Shown: positions 9,125 through 17,943, counted from the first letter of the stretch. The stretch is 64,000 nt of DNA from Paenibacillus agricola (GCF_011440305.1 NZ_JAAOIW010000001.1:372001-436000); one strand, 5' to 3'. Program-made: numbers and translations. Notes: a model not told the origin generated them from the sequence alone.

Positions 9125-10600
9125 TTAATTCATCATTGGAACCGCTACACCCATACCACCGACGGCTCCACCCGGATTATCCTTCATTTGCTGTAAAGCA
9201 GCATCCCCTTCGGTCTGCCATTTTTTGAGTGCATCCCTGACTTGGATTTTATCCTGAACTACATCATTAAACAATCGATGGCCAATTTCTTGAACCTGAT
9301 AAATATTGGGCTTATCACGATAAATTTTGTTGTCAGGCTGCGGGGCAGGAGACAAGGTTGTAAAAGCCTCCATATGGAATTGCACGCCTTCTTTGGGCTT
9401 GATATATTTTTTGCGGGTCACAATATTATAAGTGCTATTAGCCTTCAGGCGAGCCCATTCCTCACTATTGATGAATTTAATAAATTTCCAGGCGTCCTCC
9501 ACATTTTGCGCTTTGGCGTTAACACCCATAATCCCATTCATATTCATGTAGCCTCCAACATCAGGTGCTTCAGGATGGACAGGCAAGGTTACTACATCCC
9601 AATCGATGGGGGTGAAGCCTTTAATATTGGCTGCGTTTTTATTGGCATTCGTTATTTGGTTAAGCTGGCCGTAATTAATAATCGACATGGCAACACGTCC
9701 AGATAAGAAATCATCGTATTGGAACGGATTAAAGTCGCCATTTGACATCTTTGACCTCATGGTTGCTTGATCCGGCTGCTCTGGAATAATTTTCTCCTTC
9801 TTAAGCTGCAGCATGGTCTTCCAAATCTTTTCCCATTGGTCGGTATCGACGGTCATTTTCTCCCCCAGCTCGTCAAACATGCTAAGCTGCAGCGGAGCCG
9901 TAAACATTTGCAGTGAATAAAACAGGTCGCCCATTGCTTGTGTAGAAAACGAGAAGCCATACTTCCGGCTCTCTCCCTCACCTTTGGTTAATCTTCTCCC
10001 CAGCTCAAAGGTCTCCTCCCAGGTCATTTTGTCCTTCGGATACGCAACTCCGGCTTCATCGAACATTTTTCGGTTATAGATAAGGGCCGAGGAATTAAAA
10101 GTCGGAGACAGTGCATAAAGCTTGCCATCGCCCGTTTTTTTCAAGCCTTCCATTACTGCGGGAACCATATCTGAGGTATCAAATTTATCCTTGGTGATCA
10201 TCGGGTCAAGCTGTGTTAGCAAATTATTGCTAATTAGCTCCGGTAATTGCTCATAGCCAACCATAACAACATCAGGCGGATTATCACCCTGCATCACTTC
10301 CTTCAGCTTATCCAGCGGATCAATCCGCTTAGTGCTTGGATCAGGCTGCCCCCCATAAAACATACTCTCATCAATAGTGGATACAATTTCAAGTTTAATG
10401 TTCGGATTGGCGAACTCAAAGATCTCCGTAAATTGCTGGCGGAAGTATTCATCCTCACTTCCACCCATTGTGGTTGCGATCCGCAATACGCGTTCGGTTT
10501 GATCTCCTGCATTCGGAAGATTAGTGCAAGCTGCAAACAAGGGAACCGTAAGCCCCATGCATATTGAAAGCAGCATAGCTTGCTTGATCCATGGTTTCAT
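9125..10600 (-). CDS. Extracellular solute-binding lipoprotein (family 1), without cognate permeases
   Basis: A 491-residue lipoprotein with lipobox FAAC at about residues 22-25. The mature part has the features of ABC sugar-type binding proteins: an early RIATTMGGSEDEYFRQQF strand-helix, PPDVVMVGYEQLPELI, a hinge segment with LYALSP, and a C-terminal VEDAWKFIKFINSEEWARL. Family members capture carbohydrates or other small solutes at the cell surface and normally sit next to MalF/MalG-type permeases. Here the neighbours are instead an FtsX-type permease system and an exported modular protein; no MalF/MalG gene is present. It may act as a sensor or ligand-presenting subunit. Start at 10600 has a GGAGGG site. 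Confidence 0.88.
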   Translation of the reverse strand: MKPWIKQAMLLSICMGLTVPLFAACTNLPNAGDQTERVLRIATTMGGSEDEYFRQQFTEIFEFANPNIKLEIVSTIDESMFYGGQPDPSTKRIDPLDKLKEVMQGDNPPDVVMVGYEQLPELISNNLLTQLDPMITKDKFDTSDMVPAVMEGLKKTGDGKLYALSPTFNSSALIYNRKMFDEAGVAYPKDKMTWEETFELGRRLTKGEGESRKYGFSFSTQAMGDLFYSLQMFTAPLQLSMFDELGEKMTVDTDQWEKIWKTMLQLKKEKIIPEQPDQATMRSKMSNGDFNPFQYDDFLSGRVAMSIINYGQLNQITNANKNAANIKGFTPIDWDVVTLPVHPEAPDVGGYMNMNGIMGVNAKAQNVEDAWKFIKFINSEEWARLKANSTYNIVTRKKYIKPKEGVQFHMEAFTTLSPAPQPDNKIYRDKPNIYQVQEIGHRLFNDVVQDKIQVRDALKKWQTEGDAALQQMKDNPGGAVGGMGVAVPMMN

Positions 10601-10648
10601 CTGTACATTCCCTCCAATTTATGAGCTGGTTTTCCAATTTTTCAACAC

Positions 10649-11533
10649 TTAATGATTCAGGATTTTAGGCGGACGAATAATAATTTTCTCGCCATCAAAC
10701 TCCATGGAAGCTTTGTTATCGATCTTTAACGCTTGTAGATACGCTTTCGGAATTTGCAGCCTGCCTGCTCGATCCAGCACCACATATTCCTCGTGTACAT
10801 CCTGGATCATCCTGGATTGCCCCTTTCCTTCCGAGCCGAGATCGTCGAGATTCGGATTCCGCTTAATAAATTCGGTGCTGGTCATCCCATCACGAATCGC
10901 CACAACGCGATCCACCTTGCTGGCAAGCTCCATATCATGGGTTACGATAACGATCGTGACGCCTAGCTCACGGTTTAGCTTGCGAAAAATGTCCATAATC
11001 ATATCGGAGGTTTTTGAATCCACTGAGCCGGTGGGCTCATCGGCCAGCAGCAGCGTGGGCTTGTTAGACAATGAAATCGCAATCGCCACCCGCTGCTGCT
11101 CACCACCAGAAAGCTGCTGCAGCTTATTGCCCATCCGCTCCTTAAGCCCTACCCATTCAAGCAATTGCTTGGCATAAGCCCTGTCATACTGTCCGCTTAA
11201 CATCATGGGCATTTCGACATTTTCCAATGCTGTCAAATAAGGCACCAGGTTACGGGCGTTATTTTGCCATATAAAACCAACTGTTGTCCGCTTGTATTGA
11301 ACCAGGTCGTCATCGCTGATCTTCAGCAGGTTCCATTCACCCACCTGAACGGCGCCGGCAGAGGGGCGGTCAAGACCGCCCAATATGTTCAGCAAGGTAG
11401 ATTTACCGCTGCCGCTGTTGCCGATAATAGCCATCATTTCGCCACTTGTTATGGAAATATTAAGACCCTTTAGCGCAACAACCTCGATCTCATCGGTTTT
11501 ATAAATTTTGACTAGCTCTTCACAGATGATCAT
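10649..11533 (-). CDS. MacB/LolD-type ABC ATPase with an AbrB-like C-terminal extension
   Basis: A 294-residue protein. Residues 1-225 are a complete ATPase of the MacB/LolD/FtsE group: Walker A GNSGSGKST (38-46), signature LSGGEQQ (141-147), Walker B LLLADEP (161-167) and switch His at 199. Residues 249-289 (DRAGRLQIPKAYLQALKI, then EFDGEKIIIRPP) match the swapped-hairpin AbrB/SpoVT fold, where a D-x-x-G-R-x-x-I-P core is typical. Such domains bind DNA or mediate dimerisation. The gene begins three bases after the permease stop codon with its ribosome site inside that gene, so translation is coupled. It is one of two ATPases in this operon; they may form a heterodimer. The function of the tail is not known. 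Confidence 0.9.
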   Translation of the reverse strand: MIICEELVKIYKTDEIEVVALKGLNISITSGEMMAIIGNSGSGKSTLLNILGGLDRPSAGAVQVGEWNLLKISDDDLVQYKRTTVGFIWQNNARNLVPYLTALENVEMPMMLSGQYDRAYAKQLLEWVGLKERMGNKLQQLSGGEQQRVAIAISLSNKPTLLLADEPTGSVDSKTSDMIMDIFRKLNRELGVTIVIVTHDMELASKVDRVVAIRDGMTSTEFIKRNPNLDDLGSEGKGQSRMIQDVHEEYVVLDRAGRLQIPKAYLQALKIDNKASMEFDGEKIIIRPPKILNH

Positions 11534-11536
11534 CGT

Positions 11537-14503
11537 TTATTTCTCCTCTCCCAGCTTCACAGCTTGATGGACACGTAGCCTCCGAATGTGCAGGAATAAT
11601 AACAAAGCACCCGTTAACATCATGAACGCTACTACCAGATACAGCTGGTCGGTATCACGGGCACTAAACACGACCCGAAAAGGGGGAACCTGCATTTGCA
11701 CATTTTCTGCTGTTTGCAGGAAGGGCAGGAACAGATAGCTCGTCAGCTTGCCAATCCCGATACCAAGTGCGATGGATAAACCCGCAGTAAAGCCCTGCTC
11801 CAGTAAAAGCATGCCGGTTAGCTGCCTACGCGACAGCCCCATTGCCCGTAATACCCCAAATTGGACAACACGGCTCGAAAGATTGAAAAACCAATAAAGG
11901 ATATAACCAATTAATGACACCAGCACGGATACGAGAAAGCCAAGGCTTAATATACCAAACACACCACCACGTGAAGGATGTTTGTTCTGCGTGATCAGCT
12001 CATTCCTTACATCCTTAACACTTGCAATGCCAATTTGCTTGGCTGTAAGGGCTTCGACGATTGGCGTAACCTTAGCCCCCTCCTTCATTTTCAGCCAGAC
12101 CTCATAAGGAACCATTGGCGCTTGGTCATAAATATAATCCAAGTTCGTTATAAAAAAAGGAGTCTGCTCCGGGTATTGGCTAGGCCAATAAGGGACAGTC
12201 GCAACAACGACAAACTCGATTTGCTGCTGTTGCACAGAAATGTTAATGATGTCGCCTTCTTTAATATGATGCTTCTGGGCAAAGGAGCTTGGAATAATGA
12301 CAGCCTGCTCATAGCTGCCTAATAGGTTAAGATAGGCATTGGGATGCGCCTTGAACAAATCCCTGCGGAACCACGCGACTTCGGCAAAGTCAACATTGTC
12401 GATTCCCATGACCATGCCCTGGCCTAACGATTTACCGGAAACGACAACATTGCCTTTCGTTCGCAACACACGTGTTGCACGTTCAATGCCCTCTGTCTGC
12501 TGGAATACAATAAATGGCGGCTCGACATACCGCAGCTTCGGTGACGGCCCCTCCATACCTCCGCCTGATGCACCACCTGCACCTGGCGATCCTGAACCGC
12601 CCTGCTGCCCACCGTAGCCTGCTCCCCCTTGGGGATTGCTTCCGGCACCACCTTGGGAGCCACCTGATCCACCCCCATTATTTCCACCACTTTGACCTCC
12701 GTTTTGGCCGGAATTCTGGTCCTGTGGCAGCTCATCCGAAACGCCTTCCCATACCGTTTGTAAAACAACATCCGTTCCGTATGCGTAAAGAATCCGGTCC
12801 GTTGAATTTAAATCAATGGTTCTCGCCGCCGATGAATTATACACACCAAGACCCAGTGTGAGAATCAACAAAAGCATAAGCGGATAATAGGACTGGGCAG
12901 AGCGTGAAAGCTGAGTCAGCGTTAAATATACGGGTACTGGCAAAAACCGTTTGCCTATCCAGCCCCATAAACGCAAGGCCCAGGGAAACACACGTAGAAA
13001 AAACAATCCCAACGAAATAATCGATAAGGCCGGTACGAAAAACAGTAAAGGATGCACCTGCAATTGATCCGATGTTAATCCAGTTTGGGCAGTAAGCACC
13101 TGGCGCTGGTCGAATAAGTAATAGCCATACGCGACTACTGCAAGCAACACAACATCCAAAAACCATTTTTGCCAAAACGGTGCTTGATCGGCACGTGCCA
13201 GCTTTTGCTTGTAACCCACTATAGACGAACGTGCGTATACAATGGCGGGTATGACACTTGCCAGCAGAGCAATACCAACAGCCGCTGCCCCATACAAAAG
13301 CGCTTCAGAGGAGACGCCCACAGGTACAGCTTGACGGTCAACGAAGGTAAGGAAGCCACTGGAGGAACCGATGCTTTTGGCCATAAACCAGCCTAGGATG
13401 GGACCAATAATTAAAGCTGTTATCCCTAAAAGAAGGCCTTCGAGCAGATAAATAAAAATAATTTGCCTCGTACTGCCTCCACGGCTCCTCAGCACCGCAA
13501 TAATACTTTGCTGCCGATCCAAGGATTGACGGGCATTCATCACAATATAATAGAAGACCATCGCAATCATCGGTGCCGCCAAAGTAAATAAAAGAATTTG
13601 CAGCTGCAGGCTTTGTGATTTGAATTCCTGCAAAAGTGGAATAAACGATAAATCAACCCGCGTATTTTTCAGCTTTTGAAATAAAGTGACGTCAAGGCGC
13701 TCCAGCTTATTTTGCAAGGAAGCTAGCTGGCTCGTCTGAATCTCTCTTAAATCAAAGGCGTAATACCAATTGGCAAGGTTAAGCGGAATTTTTTTCTGTT
13801 CAAGTATGTAGGTTTGAAACGATGATTCGCTCATAAAGAAGGAATTGACCAGCCCTTCCATGCCTTGAAACCAGTACGGGCCATCGCTTTGATTCGCTTT
13901 GATCGTGCCCACAACCTTAATCTTTAGTGGGGCAATCCCTAGCCCTCCGCTGATCGGATAATTATATATATCGCCGACATGCATATCGTTGCGAAACATC
14001 GCTTCCTCGAAAATAACGGCCTCGACGATCCCATTCTCGACTTGGTCGGCGTACCATTGCCCTTGGGATAGCTCGATTTGCTCCTTCAGCCCTATCTGCG
14101 ATACCAAGGTCATTTGCCGTTTTTTACTGGGGTCGACGGTTATCGGATCGTCTGGTGAAAGCTGTGCGGAACGGATCGAATAACTGCTTACATAAGCCTG
14201 GTAAGGGAAAGCTATTTCCTGTGGCAGGTCAGATTTGATATATTGCCCAACATCGGCAAGTGCGGATAGCTCTGCTTTTTCACTTCCGGTTGCTTGATAA
14301 CGGATCAGCACGGAGCCAGCCGGCAAGCCCTCACTTTTTCCTTCCAGTGACTTGGTCACTACCCGTTTCAAAGAGCCATCGGCGTACATGGGTATACTCG
14401 TCGTAAAAGCCACAGCCATAATTAAGCCTAGCAATGAGCTTAAGGTTAACCAGCGTGTATTCCACATTTTGCGATAAAGAAATCGCAGCATCGGTATCGA
14501 CAT
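11537..14503 (-). CDS. Large FtsX-family ABC permease with a Gly-rich extracytoplasmic insert
   Basis: A 988-residue membrane protein. An N-terminal helix (TLSSLLGLIMAVAFTTSIPM) precedes a large extracytoplasmic domain (about 45-290). Then comes an FtsX helix bundle (about 295-430, including LRSRGGSTRQIIFIYLLEGL). A second bundle (about 450-560), a second outer domain (about 570-840) and a final FtsX bundle (about 850-985, VLRAMGLSRRQLTGMLLLEQ) follow. It is thus a duplicated MacB-like permease. Residues about 594-650 are an almost pure Gly/Ser/Gln/Asn linker. The start codon overlaps the adaptor stop (TAATG). With the adjacent adaptor and two ATPases it should form a mechanotransmission-type complex acting on an outer-surface substrate rather than moving it through the membrane; the substrate is unknown. 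Confidence 0.92.
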   Translation of the reverse strand: MSIPMLRFLYRKMWNTRWLTLSSLLGLIMAVAFTTSIPMYADGSLKRVVTKSLEGKSEGLPAGSVLIRYQATGSEKAELSALADVGQYIKSDLPQEIAFPYQAYVSSYSIRSAQLSPDDPITVDPSKKRQMTLVSQIGLKEQIELSQGQWYADQVENGIVEAVIFEEAMFRNDMHVGDIYNYPISGGLGIAPLKIKVVGTIKANQSDGPYWFQGMEGLVNSFFMSESSFQTYILEQKKIPLNLANWYYAFDLREIQTSQLASLQNKLERLDVTLFQKLKNTRVDLSFIPLLQEFKSQSLQLQILLFTLAAPMIAMVFYYIVMNARQSLDRQQSIIAVLRSRGGSTRQIIFIYLLEGLLLGITALIIGPILGWFMAKSIGSSSGFLTFVDRQAVPVGVSSEALLYGAAAVGIALLASVIPAIVYARSSIVGYKQKLARADQAPFWQKWFLDVVLLAVVAYGYYLFDQRQVLTAQTGLTSDQLQVHPLLFFVPALSIISLGLFFLRVFPWALRLWGWIGKRFLPVPVYLTLTQLSRSAQSYYPLMLLLILTLGLGVYNSSAARTIDLNSTDRILYAYGTDVVLQTVWEGVSDELPQDQNSGQNGGQSGGNNGGGSGGSQGGAGSNPQGGAGYGGQQGGSGSPGAGGASGGGMEGPSPKLRYVEPPFIVFQQTEGIERATRVLRTKGNVVVSGKSLGQGMVMGIDNVDFAEVAWFRRDLFKAHPNAYLNLLGSYEQAVIIPSSFAQKHHIKEGDIINISVQQQQIEFVVVATVPYWPSQYPEQTPFFITNLDYIYDQAPMVPYEVWLKMKEGAKVTPIVEALTAKQIGIASVKDVRNELITQNKHPSRGGVFGILSLGFLVSVLVSLIGYILYWFFNLSSRVVQFGVLRAMGLSRRQLTGMLLLEQGFTAGLSIALGIGIGKLTSYLFLPFLQTAENVQMQVPPFRVVFSARDTDQLYLVVAFMMLTGALLLFLHIRRLRVHQAVKLGEEK

Positions 14504-15603
14504 TAGCGACCCACTACTTTCTGTCCTGGCGTTAGCCCCTTAATAATCTCGATATCTGTCGAGGTTTGTTGGCCGACTTCAACATCCATTTCCTTCTTGT
14601 TGCCCTGCTCATCCACCAGCTGCACATAATTACGTCCCGAGTAAGAACGCAAGGTCGATAAGGGAATCGTGACTGCATTTTCCTTGCGTCCAGTAATGAC
14701 AGATACACTGAGCGGTGTGCCACGGTTAAGCCCTGGAGGGAATGGATCCAATTGGACAACCAGGTAATTGTCTATGGTGTCCGGAGCCTTCGGCTGGCCG
14801 CTGCTCCCTTGGCTGCCATTGCCCATGTTGCCTGTGTTGCCACCGGATGCAGGCTCCTGGGGATTGGGCAGCTGAAGCACCTTGCCTTTGTGCTGCCCTG
14901 CCGCATTAATATCGACTACAACCTCCATGCCAATGGCTACCTTTTTCAAATCATCAGTACTCAAGGTGCCAACAACCGTCAATTGTGACAGGTCGGCAAT
15001 CGTCGCTACGGCATCATAGGCTTGGGCGGTATCGCCTTTTTTCAAAAACACAGAAACAATCGTACCCGTGTAAGGCGCCGTCAGCTTCGCCTTGGCTATT
15101 GTGCTCTCCAGCTTGTACAATTCCTCACGCTTTATCTCAAAATCAATTTTCGCCTGCTCGAGTGATTCCACCGTCATTTCGTCCGCTTTGCGTAATGCTT
15201 CAATCATAACAAGCTCGTCCTTGCGGGTTTGCAACCGCTTCTGCTTAAGTTGGCTTTCTTGCTCCGTTACATCCAGCTCGGCAATCAGCTGTCCCTGTTC
15301 TACCTTGTCTCCGCTTTTGACAAGCACATTTTTTATTCTGCGGCTGGCTTCATCCGTAAAATATAAGTCCTCCTCCTGCGTCGCCATCAGCTTGCCAGAA
15401 CCGCGTACCTTCGTTTCCAGCGTATCGGTTTTCACAAGAAACTCCGGCTTTTGGGACAGCTTAGGAGCGGTAATTGCAGGAATCTTTTCCTCTTCCTCTT
15501 CTTTGGGCAATAGTGAGCAGCCCGAGCCTAATATCAAAAGGGCAGCTACACACAAAATAGCCAGTGAACGAAGCTTGATGCTACTTGCTGGCAAATTTTC
15601 CAT
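14503..15603 (-). CDS. HlyD/MacA-type lipoprotein adaptor
   Basis: A roughly 366-residue adaptor. It has a lipoprotein signal with lipobox GSGC, then an acidic stretch (KEEEEEEK). A lipoyl half (VLVKSGDKVEQGQLIAELDV), a short coiled coil (about 110-165), the second lipoyl half (KLTAPYTGTIVSVFLKKGD) and a beta-barrel follow. A Gly/Asn/Ser-rich loop interrupts it near residue 255, and a C-terminal domain ends in GLTPGQKVVGR. The start lies inside the 3' end of the upstream ATPase gene; ATG codons at 15621 and 15603 are both possible and I prefer 15603 weakly. Its stop overlaps the permease start. It is the MacA-like link for the permease encoded downstream. Confidence 0.87.
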   Translation of the reverse strand: MENLPASSIKLRSLAILCVAALLILGSGCSLLPKEEEEEKIPAITAPKLSQKPEFLVKTDTLETKVRGSGKLMATQEEDLYFTDEASRRIKNVLVKSGDKVEQGQLIAELDVTEQESQLKQKRLQTRKDELVMIEALRKADEMTVESLEQAKIDFEIKREELYKLESTIAKAKLTAPYTGTIVSVFLKKGDTAQAYDAVATIADLSQLTVVGTLSTDDLKKVAIGMEVVVDINAAGQHKGKVLQLPNPQEPASGGNTGNMGNGSQGSSGQPKAPDTIDNYLVVQLDPFPPGLNRGTPLSVSVITGRKENAVTIPLSTLRSYSGRNYVQLVDEQGNKKEMDVEVGQQTSTDIEIIKGLTPGQKVVGR

Positions 15604-16333
15604 CCACCATTTCGAATACATGGTCGGCTACCTCCATAATTGTTGGATCATGAGTGGTCATACATATGGTTACTTGCTCGGTTGTAATAATGTCTCTGAA
15701 GACCGACATGACCTGTGCTCCCATCTGGGAGTCGAGCTCCGCAGTCGGCTCATCTGCCAGCAGCAGGCAAGGCTTATGGGCAATCGCTTTGGCGATCGCT
15801 ACCCGCTGCTGCTCGCCTCCTGAGAGCTCAAAGGGCCGGTGATGCATCCGCTTGGACAGCCCTACCAGTTCCAAGCAGTGGGTTACGCGCTGCTTCCATT
15901 GGGAACGTGGCACCCCAGCCATGCGTAGCGCTAGCTCTACATTTTCCCACGCGGATAGAAGTGGCATAAGCGCATACGATTGAAAGATAAAGCCGATTTC
16001 CTTACGACGGATTTGGGTTCGCTTATCGTCACCGGCTTTATGAAACGGCTGGTCAAGAAAAATAATCTCGCCTTTATTGGGCTGGTCCAAACCGCCCAGC
16101 AAATTAAGCAAAGTCGTTTTCCCTGAGCCCGACCTGCCCTTAAGCATCACTAATTGCAGAGGATAAAGAGCCATGTCGATGCCTTTAAGCACATGCAACT
16201 GACCTCCGGCTCCGGTAAAAGGAAAGGAACGCTCTACACCGGATACCGTTAATATTGGCTTCGAGCCGTCCGTGCTTTGGGTTTGGGGCTCAGGGCTGGT
16301 CTTGCGGTTGGCGGCACGAGCCCAATTTATCAT
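15581..16333 (-). CDS. MacB/LolD-type ABC ATPase
   Basis: A 250-residue nucleotide-binding subunit with Walker A GRSGSGKTT, signature LSGGEQQ, Walker B CLLLADEP and the switch His in MTTHDP. A Q-loop FIFQSYALMP fits the LolD/MacB group. The start at 16333 (MINWAR) follows AGGGGG; a TTG nine codons upstream is less likely. It is the first gene of the six-gene operon that ends at 6889 and overlaps the adaptor gene. Together with the AbrB-tailed ATPase it gives two different ATPases for one duplicated permease. Confidence 0.9.
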   Translation of the reverse strand: MINWARAANRKTSPEPQTQSTDGSKPILTVSGVERSFPFTGAGGQLHVLKGIDMALYPLQLVMLKGRSGSGKTTLLNLLGGLDQPNKGEIIFLDQPFHKAGDDKRTQIRRKEIGFIFQSYALMPLLSAWENVELALRMAGVPRSQWKQRVTHCLELVGLSKRMHHRPFELSGGEQQRVAIAKAIAHKPCLLLADEPTAELDSQMGAQVMSVFRDIITTEQVTICMTTHDPTIMEVADHVFEMVDGKFASK

Positions 16334-16419
16334 CTTGATCCCCCTTTGGATGGTATTCAAAAAGCCCAGTAATACGAATGGAAATTTAGTTACATTTTAT
16401 TACATTATATTCCTTTAAT

Positions 16420-16461
16420 ATCATATTTTTAACTATCGGCTATATTCAAGTAAATTGTCAA
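16420..16461 (-). promoter_or_regulatory. Candidate promoter region of the two-ATPase exporter operon
   Basis: TTGAAT (16449-16444) and TATGAT (16425-16420) are 18 bases apart on the minus strand. A consensus TTGACA at 16461-16456 lies just upstream without a good -10 partner. The region between 16334 and 16549 is very AT-rich and holds no gene. Confidence 0.4.
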
Positions 16462-16549
16462 GTATTTACACAAATATCTCCCCATAGATAGACGGACTGA
16501 ACTTGGAAAAAGTTACAATTTCGCTCTTTTTTTCTGAAAATATATACCA

Positions 16550-16590
16550 AAGACCTACTCTTTATCCTTATCAGATAAAAAGCAGGTCTT
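16550..16590 (-). terminator. Hairpin after the HTH-GyrB-like regulator gene
   Basis: AAGACCT at 16550-16556 pairs with AGGTCTT at 16584-16590, with an inner TTTATC/GATAAA stem. On the minus strand it lies 36 bases after the stop at 16626; the downstream T-run is weak. Confidence 0.5.
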
Positions 16591-16625
16591 CATGCCTAAA
16601 GCTGTTCAATTTCTACCTGAAGCTA

Positions 16626-17717
16626 TTATCTGAGAATATGGATCGCCAGATTAGGATAAGCTCCTTGGATCTCAATCGCTCTTTTTTGCAAAGCCTCTAT
16701 ATCAAATCCCGTAAGGAACAAATCTGGATCGGGTTCTAGCGTTATACTTGTGCCTGATTCTTCGGTGACGCCTACCTTTATAATGCCGGATTGTGGAATG
16801 CCCTGCTTGTAATCCTGTCTATAAATCGTTCCTTCCCTGCGTATTTCCACAGCTAACTGATACGACAAGGCATTCACGATTGCTACACTGATCCCTTTTT
16901 CCCCTCCCGCTGCATAGTAGGGCGCACTTAAGCTTGCCTGCCCAATGTCTGTCATCACCGTTTGAAGATGGGGTCGCTCTCTATTAGAAAGCACAGTAAT
17001 CGGAATGCCTCTCCCATTGTCTGCAACGGTCAGGCTTCGCTCATTATGAAAAAAAATATGAACCTCGGTGCAACTCCCCACTTGATGCTCCAAAATTGTA
17101 TTTTCCAAAAGCGCCCAAATCAAAAGGTGAGGATCATAAGCCTGTCCAGCAGCTCCCAAATATAAATCTGGATGCTCTCTAGCATCTGCCATGTCCATAT
17201 AAGTTGTCGTATCAGCCAGCTCAGAAGAAGCTGCAAGCAGCAGCAGCACGGGAAGTACTCGGTGAGAGGGCAAGCTGTACGAACCTCCACGTTCTTCTTG
17301 AACGAGCAGGTCTGCTCCCATTAATGCTTTAATATGGTGATATAATTGGCCGGTTGTACCCATATTCAGCTTCTCTACGAGTTCAGTTCCAGCTACGGGT
17401 CCCTTTATGACAGATCTTAAAATGTCCAAACGCTGTTTATTGCCAAGCGCCGATAAAATCTTTGCCATTTTCTCCCCATCGAGATTAAGCAAACCTCTGA
17501 TGGGTTGTTCCTTGGCATCCCACTTGTATTTGATATGCCCATTACGATATTGTCCCGAGTAGTAGATATTGCCTTCATTCTGTTCCTTATCTGGGGTTAG
17601 ATCGTCCATAACAAACGCTTTTTTACTCGCTTCACCTAGATATGAACCGACAAGTTTTTGCAGCTTGTTCATCTCTAGCTTCAATTGGTCAATTTCTGAT
17701 CCGAGATTTCGATTCAA
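16626..17717 (-). CDS. Regulator: ArsR-like winged helix fused to a GyrB-type ATPase-like domain
   Basis: A 363-residue protein from a TTG start at 17717, preceded by GGAGGTG at proper spacing. Residues 1-35 look coiled-coil. Residues about 84-147 are an ArsR-type winged helix (ILSALGNKQRLDILRSVIKG, then TTGQLYHHIKAL). Residues about 195-363 align without gaps to the N-terminal ATPase subdomain of DNA gyrase B, up to the FDIEALQKRA end helix. Compared with E. coli GyrB, Asn46 (N206), Asp73 (D233), the GRGIP loop and Thr165 are kept, but the catalytic Glu42 is alanine (A202). I infer a nucleotide-binding sensor that hydrolyses little or nothing. The topoisomerase transducer and toprim parts are absent. 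It is divergent from hmp and upstream of the two-ATPase exporter operon. Confidence 0.85.
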   Translation of the reverse strand: MNRNLGSEIDQLKLEMNKLQKLVGSYLGEASKKAFVMDDLTPDKEQNEGNIYYSGQYRNGHIKYKWDAKEQPIRGLLNLDGEKMAKILSALGNKQRLDILRSVIKGPVAGTELVEKLNMGTTGQLYHHIKALMGADLLVQEERGGSYSLPSHRVLPVLLLLAASSELADTTTYMDMADAREHPDLYLGAAGQAYDPHLLIWALLENTILEHQVGSCTEVHIFFHNERSLTVADNGRGIPITVLSNRERPHLQTVMTDIGQASLSAPYYAAGGEKGISVAIVNALSYQLAVEIRREGTIYRQDYKQGIPQSGIIKVGVTEESGTSITLEPDPDLFLTGFDIEALQKRAIEIQGAYPNLAIHILR

Positions 17718-17737
17718 AATCAACACCTCCATTATTA

Positions 17738-17765
17738 AATTACGTAAATACGTTATTACGTAATT
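17738..17765. promoter_or_regulatory. 28-bp palindrome, probable autoregulatory operator
   Basis: AATTACGTAA (17738-17747) is exactly mirrored by TTACGTAATT (17756-17765). Three ACGT cores are spaced at exactly eight bases. It lies directly downstream of the -10 of the winged-helix regulator gene, where a repressor would block initiation. Confidence 0.65.
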
Positions 17766-17767
17766 AA

Positions 17768-17796
17768 ATAATATCATAATTGTAAAACTATGTAAA
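17768..17796 (-). promoter_or_regulatory. Promoter of the HTH-GyrB-like regulator gene
   Basis: TTTACA (17796-17791), a 17-base spacer and TATTAT (17773-17768) on the minus strand form a near-consensus housekeeping promoter. Confidence 0.7.
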
Positions 17797-17861
17797 TACT
17801 CACACACTCGCACTCGAATAATTCCCCTAAACCTATATGTCCACAAATCGTTACCTTTTGA

Positions 17862-17877
17862 TGTGATTCTAATCACA
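17862..17877 (+). promoter_or_regulatory. CRP/FNR-type site at hmp
   Basis: TGTGATTCTAATCACA is a perfect palindrome fitting TGTGA-N6-TCACA. It is centred about 40 bases before the start expected from the -10 TATACT at 17898-17903, the classic class II activator position. A Crp/Fnr-family gene lies directly downstream of hmp. Confidence 0.75.
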
Positions 17878-17943
17878 AGTTCCTCTCCTGCATTGGCTAT
17901 ACTTAGCTATATAACAACATCTAATAAAGAGGGAGGCTCATTT

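Noticed and set aside
12424-12861. Open frames on both strands across the Gly-rich part of the FtsX permease
   Set aside because: They come from low-complexity GGN codons in the permease gene and have no ribosome sites or recognisable products.
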